Assembly: GCA_002633005.1 (NCBI GenBank)
Contig: NMRA01000760.1
Coordinates: forward strand, 9,432 to 73,431
Reading direction: 5' to 3'
From: Phoronis australis
Taxonomy: Eukaryota > Phoronida > Phoronidae
Length of the DNA stretch: 64,000 bases
Position 1 is the stretch's first letter. Every line of letters begins with the position of its first letter. The notes below the pieces were generated by a model. It was given only the letters and a program-made list of their open reading frames with translations. It made no database searches and was not told the DNA's origin. The translations under genes were made by a program, and so were the position numbers. This document shows positions 35,147 to 49,880 of this stretch, piece after piece.

Positions 35147-38100
35147 CCTCACAGCAGACTAGTCAGTATTTCTATGACCCCTGGTTACCTTCAATATTAT
35201 AATCATTCATCATTGCTTCAGCAGCAGTTAATCACCATGACCCAGTTATTTCAAACTGATTGATAAGTGGAACACTTCCTGGGCTATTGTAAGACTTTTC
35301 TCTTGCAATGAAGTGATGAGCAGAGACTGTTTTGATGTTGACTAATGCATGTTTTTTTCAATTTACATCACAACAGTCAAGATGGCAGAGGGTCGGAATT
35401 TCATTTACCACAACAAATATTTAACTAGAAAGTGACTTTTACATCATTACTAAACACAACAGAATGTATCTAAAGAAAACTTTTAACATAGAACTCTTAA
35501 GCAATGTGAGAGCGTGAAAACAACTTTCGAATGATCGAAATTCAAATTCCGGAAACCAATCTAGGTCAATTTGACAAATGCAAAAACGCTATTTTTTCAA
35601 TCTGGGACTTTTTCGAAGTAGGATATTTTTGCATTCATGAATTAGTTGCAAAACTGGTTATTTGACAATGAGTATCATCACAACTTACTGTTTAAAAATA
35701 GTGAAATCCAAGATGAGCCAAAGACAGCGCTGAACACTGTCCACCAAATACATCTTGCTTACTGCTCTTTTTATTTTATCTAGGTCTTCTGATCTTGTTG
35801 TGACTGTTCAGTGTCCACAATTTTTACAAAACATTGTCTTATAATGGTAGCCTTGGCACCGAATCTGAACATGACAAAGCATTTTGTGCCACAAATTTTT
35901 TAATGGAAAATGTTCTGTTATCCGCTGCAATAGTGCGTCCTCAGGTTTTTCTGTAGTCTTAATGCAGGAATGATGCATGCATGAGGCATGCATGAGGCAT
36001 GATTAACCGTCTCCTATATTATTGTTCATAAACAAAACGGTGTCTGTATTCCTAATGTATTTCTCATAAATAATTTTATGTTGATGGTCAAACATCAAAA
36101 TTCACAGAAAATTGTTTAAAAATTATATTTCACGTCAGTGCACATGGTCAGGCACGTTGGCATATTAACTTAAAGCACCCAAGTCTTTCGTGTAAATACT
36201 GCCATTTAAAAATATGAAGATCTTGTAAACATTGAGATGGGGAAAAAGAATGTTTTGCGCACTCATGAATTATTAAGGCCAACGGGAAAATTATCAAAAA
36301 ACAGCATAACATTACGGTAGTTCTGCAGTTGGTATAAAATGAGTGACCTCCATAGAATATTCTAAAAAACAGTAAGTATTTTCTGACGTGAGATGCAATA
36401 ACATAATTCATTGTATGGAAAAAGCATATTCTACCAACAAGAATTCTTGTGAAAACGTTCATGCGTAGCACATGCACAGTACGAGACAAAAGTAATCAAA
36501 CAAATACCATTTCGCGTCATGACAGCCAATTTTGTTAACAGCAAGAATATCTACTAAGGTGGCAAAATTCTAATTGAGGAATGGCTTCGTCACCTTACTA
36601 ACCTACTTGTTAATAATTTTTCACTCTCAGTCATAAGAGAAGACTACACCAACGTCTTAATTCAGTTTCTGCCCAGCCATCATGACAGGGTCATTTTGTG
36701 TGAATACTTTTGGATTGCACTGTAGGTGCTACTTCCAGATGTCTGTCAACCATTAACAGAACAAAGACAAACAACAAAATCAAAAGTTAGTTTTGATGAA
36801 TGAGAAAATAATGAGTTCATCGACTCAGACAGAAAAATAATCTCCGTCACCTAGCAATTGCGTAAGGGTTTGCATGCATGGCATAAAAAATTAAGTTATC
36901 GGAAGGAAATGTGATCCGACTACCTCCCCAGTACTGGGGTCACAAACTGTCTGACAATTCATTCCTAAGCTTTACTTTGCAATATGATCCACACAATGAA
37001 ACCCAGAACTAAAAGAACTTGTGAGTCACAAGAAAATCAGGAACTATGTCACCACCTTAGTCCATCAAATATAACAACTTTTGACTTGGTTGGTCCTTTC
37101 TTAGCTTGGAAAGAATTGACAAGTTTATTACTGTCGGGAACACGCTCTACTAACTTGACCACTGTGGTAAAAATTCATAAGTTTGGGACACACATTTCTC
37201 AATAAAAACAATTCTTCAAACCTCACGTAAACCAGACAAAATCTCATAAGAGACGACGATTTCCGCCAATTTTCAGTACCATATTCCCTTTAAAGGAGGC
37301 TTGATTACTCCATGCCATGTACATGAAACTTGGCTTACCTCAAAATCCAACTGCTGCCTGGTGGTTTGATAAATGGTCCCATTATGTAGCATACCCAGCA
37401 GAATTAATGAAGACCACATTACGTTTTAGGTTGTAAAAGTCATATTTTTTGTCCAATTTTCAAAATTCAAAAACCTAATCACCTGTGCTTTTCACGAACT
37501 AAACTTTCAAAACAAAACTTTAAGAATACTATTGTCGCCCCTAATGTGTTTTAGATGGGTCTCATAATCTAGAGACCGATAACATCAGTAGCCTAAGATG
37601 ATTTAATTACCGTAGCAACCTGATGCCTTTGATCTAACCCGGCAGATTCCGAGGTGTGCAAACTGGTGGAGTTGCCCAATCTTAACCGATTATGGCGTCA
37701 AAGTAGGATTCTTAACACGTCCGAGGTTCTACAAGTTCAATGTTGTGAGTATTGCCAAGCAGACCAGATTTTATTCTAGTACAATAAACTTTCCTGGATG
37801 GATCAACACTTCTTCTTGTAACTGATCATTTTCATAAATAATGGTAAATGGCGGAAGAACAATTTTCAGATAGCCTCAAAGGATCAAACCCAACACTCAA
37901 TATTCGTTTGAGAATACAAATGAACTTTCCCATATGGTGTTTACTATGATGACTGGAAACTTTGATGATATCACTGCCGAATGGGAAACGTAAGCGAAGT
38001 TTTGGCGAAGCTTCGGTAAACAGAAGTTCCCCTAATGGGAAAGCACCTTGAAACAAGGAAACCCGGAGGTAAGAACCAGCTATGCACCTATCACACAGTA

Positions 38101-38705
38101 CTAGTGACTCCCATGCAGACATCCTCAGGCTATTGCCAACTTCAGCATTGTACAATAGTTTGCACTACACACACAAGAAAAAACTCCCAATTTCTAAAGG
38201 GAGCTAGATTGCTTCTATTCCCAAAAAACATAATGCATCGACTATGGCAACATTGAAAATTTTAAAACTAAAAATTGGAAAAGCAGGAACAAGACAAACC
38301 TTCCAACATGACATTCCCAAGAGCTTGACTGGTGCAGACTCAAGAGAGATTTCCCTAACACTCACACACTGCATACTCAAGTGTAGGTTTTCATGACACA
38401 GGAATGCGATGGGCTTTGTTCTGGGGCTCTTAGCAGGGAGTTCACAAACCTGGTTAGAGTTCAAGGACTCTGCTAGCTGCTAGAAAAGCATAATCATACA
38501 AGATTCTGCGAGATATCGTCATCTATTTTCAATGAAAGCCTGTGATACTGGCTAGTATGTTCTCACTACGAGTCAGCTATTAAACTCTATCCTCACAGTA
38601 GGTTAAATGATAACTGTGAAATCCACTACTTCTAAGTTTTTTATTCCAGAGCCAACAGTGCTGTAAAGAATGCCAGACTGCTTGTATGCCAGGAATAGGA
38701 CACTG

Positions 38706-39186
38706 TAAGGTTGTGTAGGACCTTACCCACTATGTTTTCAGCTAAATATCTGCAGAACTTTAGATTTTAACCCGTATATTTTTTGAAAGTTGAAAGCTTG
38801 TTGACCAAAACCGACCATTTTTTAAGCAAAATTTAGCAACAAACGAAAGGTCCATTAAAATATAGCAAAACAACGGTATCAAAACATGATAGAATCCACT
38901 TGGATGTTCAAGATGAAATCTTAAAACCGCTACTGCAGTTTTCTAAACTTGACTTCACATTAGTTCACGGAATTTTTTAGTTTTTTCATCAAAGTAATAG
39001 ATGATATTTTTGATAGCCCCTCATGCAAAACTGGAATATTTTAAAAACAATTTCATAAAGCACTTAAGAGAACAGCGTAACTACACTATTTGAAAGTTTC
39101 GTACTGCCATATTCCAATCAGCCATTTTTGAAATATGCTCTGAAGACAGCCGAATTTGGAATTTTTCTAGGGTCCTACATACCTCA
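38706..39186. mobile_element. MITE-E copy 3 (~480 bp)
   Basis: Left end AAGGTTGTGTAGGACCTTAC and right end AGGGTCCTACATACCT are complementary. The interior shares CCCCTCATGCAAAACTGG, AAAGTTTCGTACTGCCATAT and GTTCAAGATGAAATCTTAAA-like blocks with copies 1 and 2. Confidence 0.75.
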
Positions 39187-41718
39187 AACTCGGAAGTTTC
39201 CAAAGCATAAAACACCAGCGGACACACGACTATACTCCTTTCACTTGGAACACTAGGGTCTAAATATTCTAAGAAGTAAATTTGGAAGAACTGACAATAC
39301 TGTATCACTTAGTACTGAGCTCAATAGAGTGTCAAGCTTTAGTGCCCAAGTTCATTCATCAAAACCAGTGGGTGATCCACTAATTTGTAAAGGAGGAAAC
39401 CAAAAAATTAGGACAATAGACTTGAAAAAGACAACCCATTTACAGGGAGCAGGGTGGATCAACAAGCACCTGTGCACCAGGGGCGACATTTTGTTTCACA
39501 AAGGTTTATGTTTAGGTCCCATCTCGCGAGGGGATGATCACTCCCCTGTACATCCGTCACTGGGAAACTTTCACGAAAAGTAATAAAAGCTTTTGTAGAG
39601 TCTTGTTTTTGTAACTTCATACATAAGTTCTGATCATTGCCCAGTGGAGTGGAAGACAACATTGACAGGATCCCACTCATGTGAGTGGCATGTTCAATAT
39701 ACAGTTACCCACACTGGATTGTTCCTCCCAATACCAAAACACTCAGGAACCTAAACCACAGCTCATTAACTCCACTTGCCAATTAGTCAGGGGTCAGGCC
39801 AATCCCAGCACAATATTGAATGTCACCAGGTGGACATGCCCAATATCTCAACAAGTACATGAGTGTGCACAGGCCGGTGGAATCCTGGACACCCAAAGGG
39901 GGCACTTTTGTAGCAAGGTACACTGGATGGACACTTCAGATTCCATAAGATACCATTCCTTTAACAATTAAATTCTCAAGAGAATAGTTCACCTTTTCGG
40001 GTGTAACTTCAGGAAAGGGTTCCGTTTTTGCAACAAATCCTAAGACTATGGCTTCATAATTATTTACAGCATAGCTCACAAACTTTTATCCTACCAGTCG
40101 TAAACAAATCGGTCAGGTCATCCACGGGGTCGGCTAAAATTTAACAGACCTGCAGCAGACCTCCATGAGTCCACCGCAGTGCACACCTTCAATGCAGACT
40201 CCTCAGCACTGTTGTCATGTCACGTTTAATGTATTTTTCTGGATTTTCACAAATTGGACTCTAATAATGAGAAATTGGTTTATTGCAAGCACAAGATAAT
40301 TGTGACTCAGCATGTGATGATTTGCAAGTTGTGTGGGATTTCGACCCAAGAGTATACCATAGAGGGGATCAAGTTAACTATTCCTAGTGGACTGATGCTT
40401 CTCTGGTCCGAGTCAGCTAGACAACAAGTCAACGACCAATCGCCGACTCCTTGCCGACTTGTCAGACAAAAATTTGTGACCTGTGCTGTAAATTTCTTCA
40501 GTTATCAACAAAATAGTCCAAAGGTTTTTATATTCAATTTCCACTTTTTAAATAAACATTTCGTAGGTTTCAAAAGCTTGCAGTACTGTTAAAAATGCCC
40601 AAAATTTCAGTGTGATGAGAGCGGCACGGTATAAACAAAAAATGAAGTCCAGTCTTTTTCCTGTTTACTTGAAGAGAAAATTTTTATGAAATAAAATTTC
40701 ACCATTTCCATCACATTGAGTTCTGAACTGATGAATTAGTGAAACATTTGCCGTAACTGAGTACCTCCCCCCATTATCAAAGCTGAGTAAACGCCACCCC
40801 CCTCCCCAACAGCAAACTTTGACAGCAAAAATTTGTAATGAACTAACCCCCTCCTTAGCTACTAAGGGTCAGCTTTTGAAATGCTAATTCACAATACACA
40901 TAACCATGTAGGCTTTAAATCCTACTTAATCAAAGCAATGTATTGAAAATTTTCATTCAAATCCTCTTGCTTCTTTATTCCAAACATATTAGTTCAATGA
41001 GAGACTACAAATCGGTAGCAACAACAGAACACCTTAATTATCACACACAGGTGTTGTAGGCTCTCAGTCATGATGACCAGTAACCTGGGATGACTCATGA
41101 CAGGTGGGCTATTTGACACTAGTGACAAGGTAGTGTTTAAAAAATGATCTAATGCTCAGATTCCTAATAGGTCAGTTGTGACCAACCCCACAAAACATTG
41201 GCTGTAATTTGAGCCTAATAGTGGTAGAGATTTTGTCAGTTGCCACAGATTGTTCATTTCAAGGCAGTACCAGGATTTGAGGGATGAGGTGTTTAGAACT
41301 GTCATATTCCAGCATAAACCAGAAGTTTCAGACCTATAGAAAGTCAAGGAATATTTAGAAAATCGTGCTTTACCTGACATCAAATGCCTTGCTTAGTGGT
41401 CATGAACATAGGGAGTATAAACAGAAAATGTAAAATGAATAAAAGGCAAGTCACTTGTTTTAGAAAGTTCCACAAGTGCAGTTTTGGAAATCACACACCA
41501 CTTGTCTTAGCCTAGTGTCTGTGCCTTTCACCAGTTTTCAAAGAAATGTGATGTCATCCTCCCACCAAACTATCCAAATAATCATTACTCATCAAAACAC
41601 AGTAAACCACAAAGACAGGCCAATGATGCACAATGTGGTCAACTACTTATACAAAAATTTCACCACAAATGGGAAGTCTTCTTGTCTTGACAGAAGTCTC
41701 AACCCACACTCTATTGGC

Positions 41719-41780
41719 ATAAGGCTCTTTCATACTAACATGGACTTGTGGATGTTTCAGGGAGTTGTGGTCAGTAAGGA
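41719..41780 (+). mobile_element. MITE-A left-end fragment
   Basis: AAGGCTCTTTCATACTAACA is followed by GGATGTTTCAGGGAGTTGTG then GTCAGTA, parallel to the first ~60 bases of copy 1, after which similarity stops. Confidence 0.7.
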
Positions 41781-43899
41781 AATTGTTTGATCGTTGAAAC
41801 AGTGAGACTTTCAAGTCTAATTTTCTCGGAAACTACAGAAAAAAATCTTCTGTTTGGGACTCAGGAGCGTGAAAAAGTCCTTTCACCTTAGCATGGTTAG
41901 TAGATACAGCAGTCACTAACCTTCGGCAATATACCACTGCCAGCCTGGTCGATGAAAACTGACTTTATAAAAACACAAAGTGAACAAAGGTGCAACATAG
42001 GAATCATTGGCTTGGGGAACAAAAAGATCAAGACAGTTGTTTTTGCAAAAAAACTAATTGACATTTTCCCTTTTCTATGAACTTGAAATTGGAGCCTGAA
42101 TTCCCTTGGGCCATATGGCAAGGACGTTTTTAGTCAGCCAATTTAAAAGTTGTTGAATTATAAAACAGGAAAGGTGCATGACACCACCTCACGAAAGATT
42201 TCGCTATTAATTGACAAGGACTAACAAAACCCTCCATCCACTGAACATAATATGATACACCAAAAGAGAATGAAATAACAAAAACTATTCAACACACCTA
42301 GCTTGGACAAAAAGGCAGTCAGTCAAGGGATTTTATATCGTGTTCAACATCATCGAATTACTGTTTTTGTGTGGTCATAAGAAACATTTTGAAAATAAAT
42401 TACTATTCTAACTCAGTATCAGATTCACAAAACAGTCTTAAGAACATAAATTGTTCTTGTGTTTTGACTGTACACCTGTTACTTGAAGAACAACCATCTT
42501 TGGTTACAGTGAGTACAAAATGGCAGAGCTTTGTACACTAAAATTTCTTCTCTCAGTAACGGCTTCTCTCATTTATGGTAATTTATAAAAGATTTATATC
42601 AGTGAATTAATGTTTTACCATTTGTAAGTGATATATCACAGCTAGCACCTAACAACATTTGAAAAAAAATTGTGGGCCTTTAAGAATTAAATTGAAATTG
42701 TGTCCAAATTTCTCAAGTCAGCTTTAAAAAAACAAAAGATATAAAAATTGCTCAACTGTCGGACAAAAAATACAGTAAATAATTGACAAGTGTACTATTC
42801 TTTTCGATCCAGTTCCCTTATAAGCTTTCACATAGTCAAATACCAAAAAATACATTTTTTAAACATATTAGGAAATAGCCAACAGTGTTTGCCTGGGCTG
42901 CGTTCCACAGGCACGAGACACTCAGTGTTGGTCACAGATACAAAAAGCTAATGTTTGTCTTCACCGGATATTGCGGATAATGCAAATGAAGCACCACATT
43001 CTTCAGGAGTGGAGTCTTGATTCTATAGAATGCACCCATTCAGTTAATATCAGAGCATCAAACCGAAGCCCAGTTGGCAATAGTAAATTGCTTCTGTTTA
43101 CCAATTTTCACCAGTAAATATTTGTATTCTGCCATAAGTTTTTAAATCACAACAATTTTTTATCTTCGCAGTGTGACCAGTAAAGTATTTGATGATTCAA
43201 TTTGACCCTAAATAGCTTACGAGAAATTGTTGACCAAGGCAAGTGGCGAACCCTACTGAAACAGTAAAAAGCTTCATGAGGTATTATCGAGGTCCATTTT
43301 TAAATGTTGGCAAGTTTCATAACAATTTGCATCATGTTCTGTATGGACTCCCCAGTACAGAGCCCCTTTCATTGAAATTATAATCCAAGCTCAATTAATA
43401 TAACGGTAACCTATGTTGTATCAGTTTACATAAAAAATTCAAGGAAACATGGTGGGTAATCTGTCAGTTGAACAAAAGAAATATTTGCAGACATCTGCAA
43501 CATCGCATTAAGAAAAAAATTAAGTCATGCTGGCGTGCTTGTAACTCAAAATATTTCATTTAACGAATGACTCATCCCTTTCATTATCATAATCTTGTAT
43601 AGAAAACACTCCACACCAAGCTGTCGACTAAATTAAAGACGATCATTTTCTCAGTAAAAGAAAAACACTTTCAATTGAGTACACCTTTGTGATAAGGGGT
43701 TAGGAATTTTTTTCTGCTAATTGTCAGTACATTCATCATATCAGATAATAATTTAAAATTAGAGACCACTGCAATAACTTACTCTAATGCTGAGGCTACA
43801 GCTTGCAGTTAAAAGACACAAAAAACACTCATTATTGAAATTATCGCAAACGTACTCATAATTTTGCCACTTGTTTTAGGCAAGATTTGTAATGAGAAG

Positions 43900-44690
43900 T
43901 CATTGCTTCAGTTTTCCACTGGTTTCTGAGAAAAGTAAGGTAACACCTCACCAATTTAAGACACAATATGGTACAAGTGTGAAATTTTATTTTCTCATTT
44001 TTTCATGAACAACGCTTAGCCATTCATCCAGGTTATCTAGCGCGGCTACCAACAGAAAACATTTAGAAAACTTGTCGTCATTCACAACAAATTACTAGAA
44101 GCCCTGGAAAAAGACATGAAGTCCAATCAATGACAGAAAGGTAGGGACCGAGTTAAATACCGTAAATTCTACAAGCTTCCTACTTCAAGAAAACATTCTT
44201 GCATGTGCTTAATGCACGGTTTCGATGTTGTTGATGCCAGAAACAGAATCCTACCATGGTAAAGAATTGTTCAGTGAAATATCACCAGCTTAGGGCACAA
44301 TATGGGAGAAACAGAAAAATTTTAATCACTTATTTTTCATAAAAGATATGTAGCGCAGTGTTAATGATTTTCGATGTCCAAGTTTTGTACAATACATTGT
44401 TATTGACTACTTGCACACTTTGGTGGCATTGCAAAAATGATTGTTGTGCGTTGTTATTTACGGTAGGACACAATGCATCGTTTTAGCATCAATTTTAACA
44501 TGAAAGCACACTGTTCCAAACAAGCAGAACCATTTGCAGTTGGATACAGCACCTTGTTTTCAAGCATATTGGCGAATTCAAGCAAGTAGTGAATATTCTG
44601 AGCACTAAGCTCTTAAAAAATGAAAAAAGTAATTTTGGGAATTATATTTGTACGAAATTGGTGAGATTTTACCATATAAGATCTTCAATT
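43900..44690. repeat. Diverged dispersed-repeat cluster
   Basis: Two segments (about 43940-44040 and 44270-44370) share CACC..CTTA(A/G)G(A/G)CACAATATGG and a following TTTTCAT run. The stretch ends near 44637-44675 in the AATTGGTGAGATTTTACC motif found elsewhere in the window. A related AAGACACATAAGTGAAATTC segment lies at 13530. Confidence 0.45.
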
Positions 44691-45014
44691 TTCATTTTTA
44701 GCCAGCTGAAAAGGTATTGCAGTTTGAACCATTTCAAAATAGAGGCCATATAATGAAATATACTTATTACTACTAGGTGGTGACTTGGTAGAAAAGTTTA
44801 GTCAGTTTCTCACCAAGGGCTCCATCTTCTAGTAGGATGGGGTCAGGTTTCTAGTAGAAGCTTTATAGCAGCAGATTCATTTACAGCATGTCTGTAAACA
44901 GTTCACACACTCAATTTTTTGTATATATCTGCTTCACACACCTCTGTTACAACATGGCTTTTGGAACTAAAATATGACTGAGTAGATAGCTGTCCAGAAC
45001 TTGTATAGCAACAC

Positions 45015-45945
45015 AGGCCCCTTCATACTAACATCCACACGTCGATGTTTTGCAGTTACGATCAGTATGAACCAGTAACTTCGGTCCTCGATGGAACTTT
45101 ACAGCTCCAGCTAACTTCACAGTAAATGGGTGGGTTTAACAGTGAAGCGTCAATACTGCAGTGCGGTATGAACAGTCAACTTCGACCTTATCGAAGTTAT
45201 TGCCAGGGACCATTGTTATAGTCAACAATTAAAGGACAGTTCTGCTGCCAATAGTTACTTATATTTTGCTTGAATAATCACCAATCGAATTAGAAATAAG
45301 TTTTATGTCAATTAGCCCTTGTAAATGTTCTCAAATTGTCACATTAAAAAATCTTAGCATGCACGGGATGCCATCGGCACCTCGCGATTACTTCGATGAC
45401 CACAACGTCCCCTACCATTAATTATGATTGTGCTAAAGATGCTATGACTAATTAAAATTGTGAATATTTAAATGTGTAGCAACCGCCACCTTGTGACTTC
45501 CTGGAGAACGGTGTGTACAAGCATAACAAGGAAAAAAACCTTTTGTAAACAAATTGTGGTGTTCAAGAAAACACCACAACTGATACACTTGCAAACAATT
45601 GTAAACTGTATAGAAAACCCTAGTTATTCCAAGTATTATGCAATCATAATTTGATAGTGAAATGAACAAATAATAAAATCTGTGCCTTGTTTCATTAGGG
45701 TAACGGTGACATATTACCATAATGACTTACATAAAAAGTCTTGCAAAATGAGACTTTCTCGACAATGCTAACTGGTTCCCGGATGGTTTCCAGCACACCG
45801 GAAGACCCGGGGTTATTTGTAAACTAGTACTTCATTTGCATATTCACAATTTAATGAGACATAGCATCTTTAACTACTGAAACTGGTATGAAGGATTCAG
45901 TTGTCTTCTGCTCATATCTGAGTTAAGTTGGTATGAAAGGTCCTA
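45015..45945 (+). mobile_element. MITE-A copy 3, interrupted by MITE-D
   Basis: Left end AGGCCCCTTCATACTAAC, right end GTATGAAAGGTCCTATAG. Total ~930 bp; removing the nested element at 45432-45874 leaves ~490 bp, close to copies 1 (506) and 2 (470). The interruption falls at the place where copy 1 reads GGTCATTAACTACC. Confidence 0.85.
45432..45874. mobile_element. MITE-D, nested in MITE-A (~440 bp)
   Basis: Long terminal inverted repeats: CTAAAGATGCTATGACTAAT.. at 45433-45466 pairs with the inverse of 45841-45873 at about 30 of 34 positions with one gap. TAA or TTAA flanks both sides, as expected if copied from the MITE-A target CATTAACTAC. No other copy is in the window. Its small open frames look accidental. 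Confidence 0.82.
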
Positions 45946-47545
45946 TAGAAAATTCAGAATATGTAGACAAGGCTTTTTAGAACCAAGCCAATGAGTCATC
46001 CCTGGTGAACCCTATTCAATATTGCACAGGGGTGGGCTAAACAGTAGGGCAGTGTTACATACATGAGAAGGATCATTGTCACAAGATGGCTGATGTAATT
46101 GGCTATTGATAACTGTTTACCTGTGACTCTCTACCTTGTGAGAACCTGTTGTGTTTGTGTAAAGCATTATTTATAGAAGCTGAGACTCTGCAATGGACAT
46201 AACTTGGAAGTCAGTTTTCAATGCCATGGGAAATTTTGCAATGAGCTCTGGGGTTGGGAAAAGCAGACAATTTATTACCACATGTAAACTCAAAAGTCAA
46301 GTTTTTAGCAAAGAAGAAATTATAAAAAGCGTTCTTGCCAATAGGATTATATTTTGGAAGCGAGTTCACCACAGTCCAAGAGAATGTCATTCCTTGACAT
46401 GGTCGGAGTGTATGGACTTTAAAGTCAGATATTGTCACCAAACTAGGTAAAGCTACCATAAACTCCATTATCCATGCTTTAACAAAATATTTTGTAAAAG
46501 GGTCATTTTTGCCTGAGCACGTTAGGATGATTATATATATCACTCTAATTTTACTCGGATGTTAATACGATGCAGTACCAAAATCCCTTTTCAGACTCAG
46601 TTTACAAAGACTCAAGGAGCTCCTATCATTAGGCAGTGACAAGATCTGAGAAATAAAAATGGTAGATTGAACATCAATTGGAAGCTTCAGCTATTTCTGT
46701 AAGCAAAATGAGGCATGAGGCTACAGCCCTAGATGGGGCCCATATTCTAGCATATTCGTGTTAGCCTAAGGAACTTTTTTCAAAATCCCGCGGTAAAATA
46801 TCGGAAGGCCAACGGTGCATGTTGCTCTTGGCTGCGCTGTTGCTTGGGTCACAGGAAATGTGGTTTGAACATCATATGTTATTGAAACCCAGTTTGATGC
46901 TCACTTGGAAACTTTGGTCTCTTAAGAACTTGAAAGTTGATGTTTCATTATAAGATAAACGTACACAGCTTGGAAAAACTTATACCTTTTATTATCAGAA
47001 GGCATAAACGTCACTACCTCATTTTAAAGCATAGCTCAATAGATTTTTTAGCAAAGAGCCTATTCCTGACAAACTGATACAAATATCATGTTAATTACTT
47101 TTGACAGACAATTAGTAATACACCTGTTCAAATTCATAACTAACTATTTAGTAGGACTTGCTACTATAAACAATAGGGCTGAACCTGGAAAAACATAGGT
47201 TTGGCATCAGTGAATCATCATTGTTGGCAGGCTATTTACCCCCATACAAGGCGAAGCCTGGGTACAGTTGACGAGGCTTTTGTGCAAAAACTAGAGGATT
47301 ACACACTGTTTCCTGAACTTGACTTTAGCATAGCTACAGAATCCACAAAAAAGTAAAATAGAATTGTATCATATTCTTCAATCCTATATAATTACTTGAA
47401 TCCAGTCCATCCACTGGTGGCCCAGGCAACTTGTTTTACTTTCAGTACTTGAAAATGATAATTTGTACTTATTCTTAATAAAAACGCATCATAGTAACTG
47501 CAGGTTCCTTGGTCATCTGGTAGGAAATGTGTTTGTGCTCTCTCA

Positions 47546-47568
47546 CNCCCCCCCCCCCCCCCCCCCAG
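47546..47568. repeat. Poly-C run next to an unresolved base
   Basis: N at 47547 is followed by about 21 C. The true length is uncertain; a likely sequencing stall. Confidence 0.9.
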
Positions 47569-49880
47569 CATTCCACTTGTACTCCAAACAATCACTCCTC
47601 ACTAGCAATGCCTCAAGAATTTTTGGGTATGGTGAGGGGAATTTAGCAAGACTGAAGTATTTTTTCTAAGGCATTGGGGCCCCATAGTGGTCCCAGAATC
47701 GAGGTATCAGTCCTTCATTTGTTATGTAACTTGTTGTACTTGTAGACCATTTACTGATGACAGTTTAACAGATGATCACTTAACCCTCTGTTAAGTTTGA
47801 ATAAGGTAAAATGTTTGAGTAGCTCTATATAAGGAGTGCAAGAGCCCCAGGTCCCTACCAACACACAACTTCACACGACTTCACACAGCCCCTGCAGATT
47901 TACATTCTCCGGGCTTTTGGTGATTACCATTCAATTTTAACTGACGTCTAAGTACTTAAGACTATTCAAAACCCACATAAACATCAAATATTCTGTTTTT
48001 ATATGGTATAAGTTTGAACACCAATAACAAAGAATAAACCAGCTACTTGAGAGTTACAGTGAGGAGAATGTATTGGAAATCCTTTGGCAGTGATGAATTT
48101 GAACACACTGGAGAAAACAACACAGAAGTCCTCACTGCTAATCAAGAATTTTTGGAATACCAACCACCAGATTCATAACCCTTTACTTTAGCTGGTAACA
48201 CTAAAGAAGTAACCAAATTAGATTAATTGAGTACATGATTAGCTGTTCTGGTTTTATCTAAGTTTAAGTATGCGGCTGCCTGGGAAAAAACAAGTTATGT
48301 AGTCAACAAAATGTTAAGGCCAGGATTACCAATCATCACATGCGTTAATGAATTCTTGTGTTGAACAGCAGTGCCCTCGTTCATACGAGAGGAAAGATGC
48401 CTGTGCCTATTTCGGGAAAAATTCTACCTTCCGATCACCATCAGTAGTACCCCCAGTCTGTTGCAAGCCTTCATAGTCTCTGTCTCTAGTAACCAAAACT
48501 AACATTAAGTACTCTTTCAAATTGTCACCTGTATGAGTTACAAATGATTCACACCTCAAGAGAAATTTTTCGATCACTTGCGGGGAGTTTTTGGGCATCA
48601 TGAGGGGAATTTCGCGTAATTTACCAACATTTTTCAGAGCGGAATGGGGACTATTTTCAGCCCCAAAATAAAGGGATTGAAGGCCCTGAACAGGAATAGG
48701 CGGTTTGGCAGAGTGTTGATAGCCTAATAATTCCACTCAGTAAAAAGTTCCCTTGGAATGCTTAAACCAGGTCACTCACCCATATACCCACACATTGAAT
48801 GAAACATGTTCTCAGTTGAAGTGGCATCATATGTGTCAAATTCTATTGAAAATGGCAAGTAAAAAAGTTGTTATCAAGGCTCTTAGTTATTTTCTCTATT
48901 TTTGTTTTGATTAGATAAACAACATAAATCATGCCTTCCACACATCTGCAGAAGAATAGCAAAACAAAATTTACCAACCTGAACAGAAATCGGAGGCCAT
49001 GTTGAAATTACTCATCACATCAGCATAAAAACTACTAATTCTCGGTAGATTTTTTGCTGGAAGACCATTCCCAACATTTTTTATGGCAGTAACAAATTTG
49101 GCAGTATCTTCCAAGGCAACAAAATTTATACTCTCCACTCATATCTTTTGTAAGCCAGGCATCGAAATGACACCTACATGTCTGGCAAAGAACCATTTAA
49201 GAAAGATTTATAAACATCACCATGACTTGGCCCTGTATCCTGCTTGAGATATGTATTCACTACCCACACTCCTACCATTTAATTGTAACAGTACATTTTA
49301 ATCAAATGTAGTCAAATTCAAAATACCCTCCTAATGACAGACGCCCCACGTACCATTTGCTTGTTTTTGATTTTTTTTTCTTAAAATGTAATATTAATAT
49401 TAATCAGGGACAGTGACAATTTTACAACCCTTCAATTAATTGGCACTCGTCTAAATGGACACTCTAACCAATAGATGACACTTCTATCTGCTGTAGGTTG
49501 GTGACAGCGACGTATTGTGTAGGCCTACTTTTTAATGGCATTAATTTTGCGTCAGTGTATATTTCTCTGACTTATGTTTACGAAAACAGCTTATTACGTT
49601 TGCGTTACACTGTCGTCTGTAGGCGTCGTCTAAACAGAGCAGCTTGGATGGAAAAACAAGATACATTACTATTTTTTTTCAAATACAGCACAAAATGGTT
49701 CTCATTCAGACCCCAGACTCAGTCGTACCATAGTGCCTACAGTGAACGTCTGGTCACACTCCGACTGTCGGCATGGCCATCGGCTGACGTTCGTCATTTG
49801 ACAACAAAACTTTGCTCATACTAACCACTTCCGTACCTTTACAGTATCTGTAGGATGACCCAAAATTGTTGGTTCTTAGC

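Noticed and set aside
48407-48736. 109-codon minus-strand open frame with protein-like composition (LKNVGKLREIPLMMPKNS...)
   Set aside because: It has no ATG near its start (a stop immediately precedes a GTG), and no family was recognised. I could not exclude a decayed exon, but nothing supports one.
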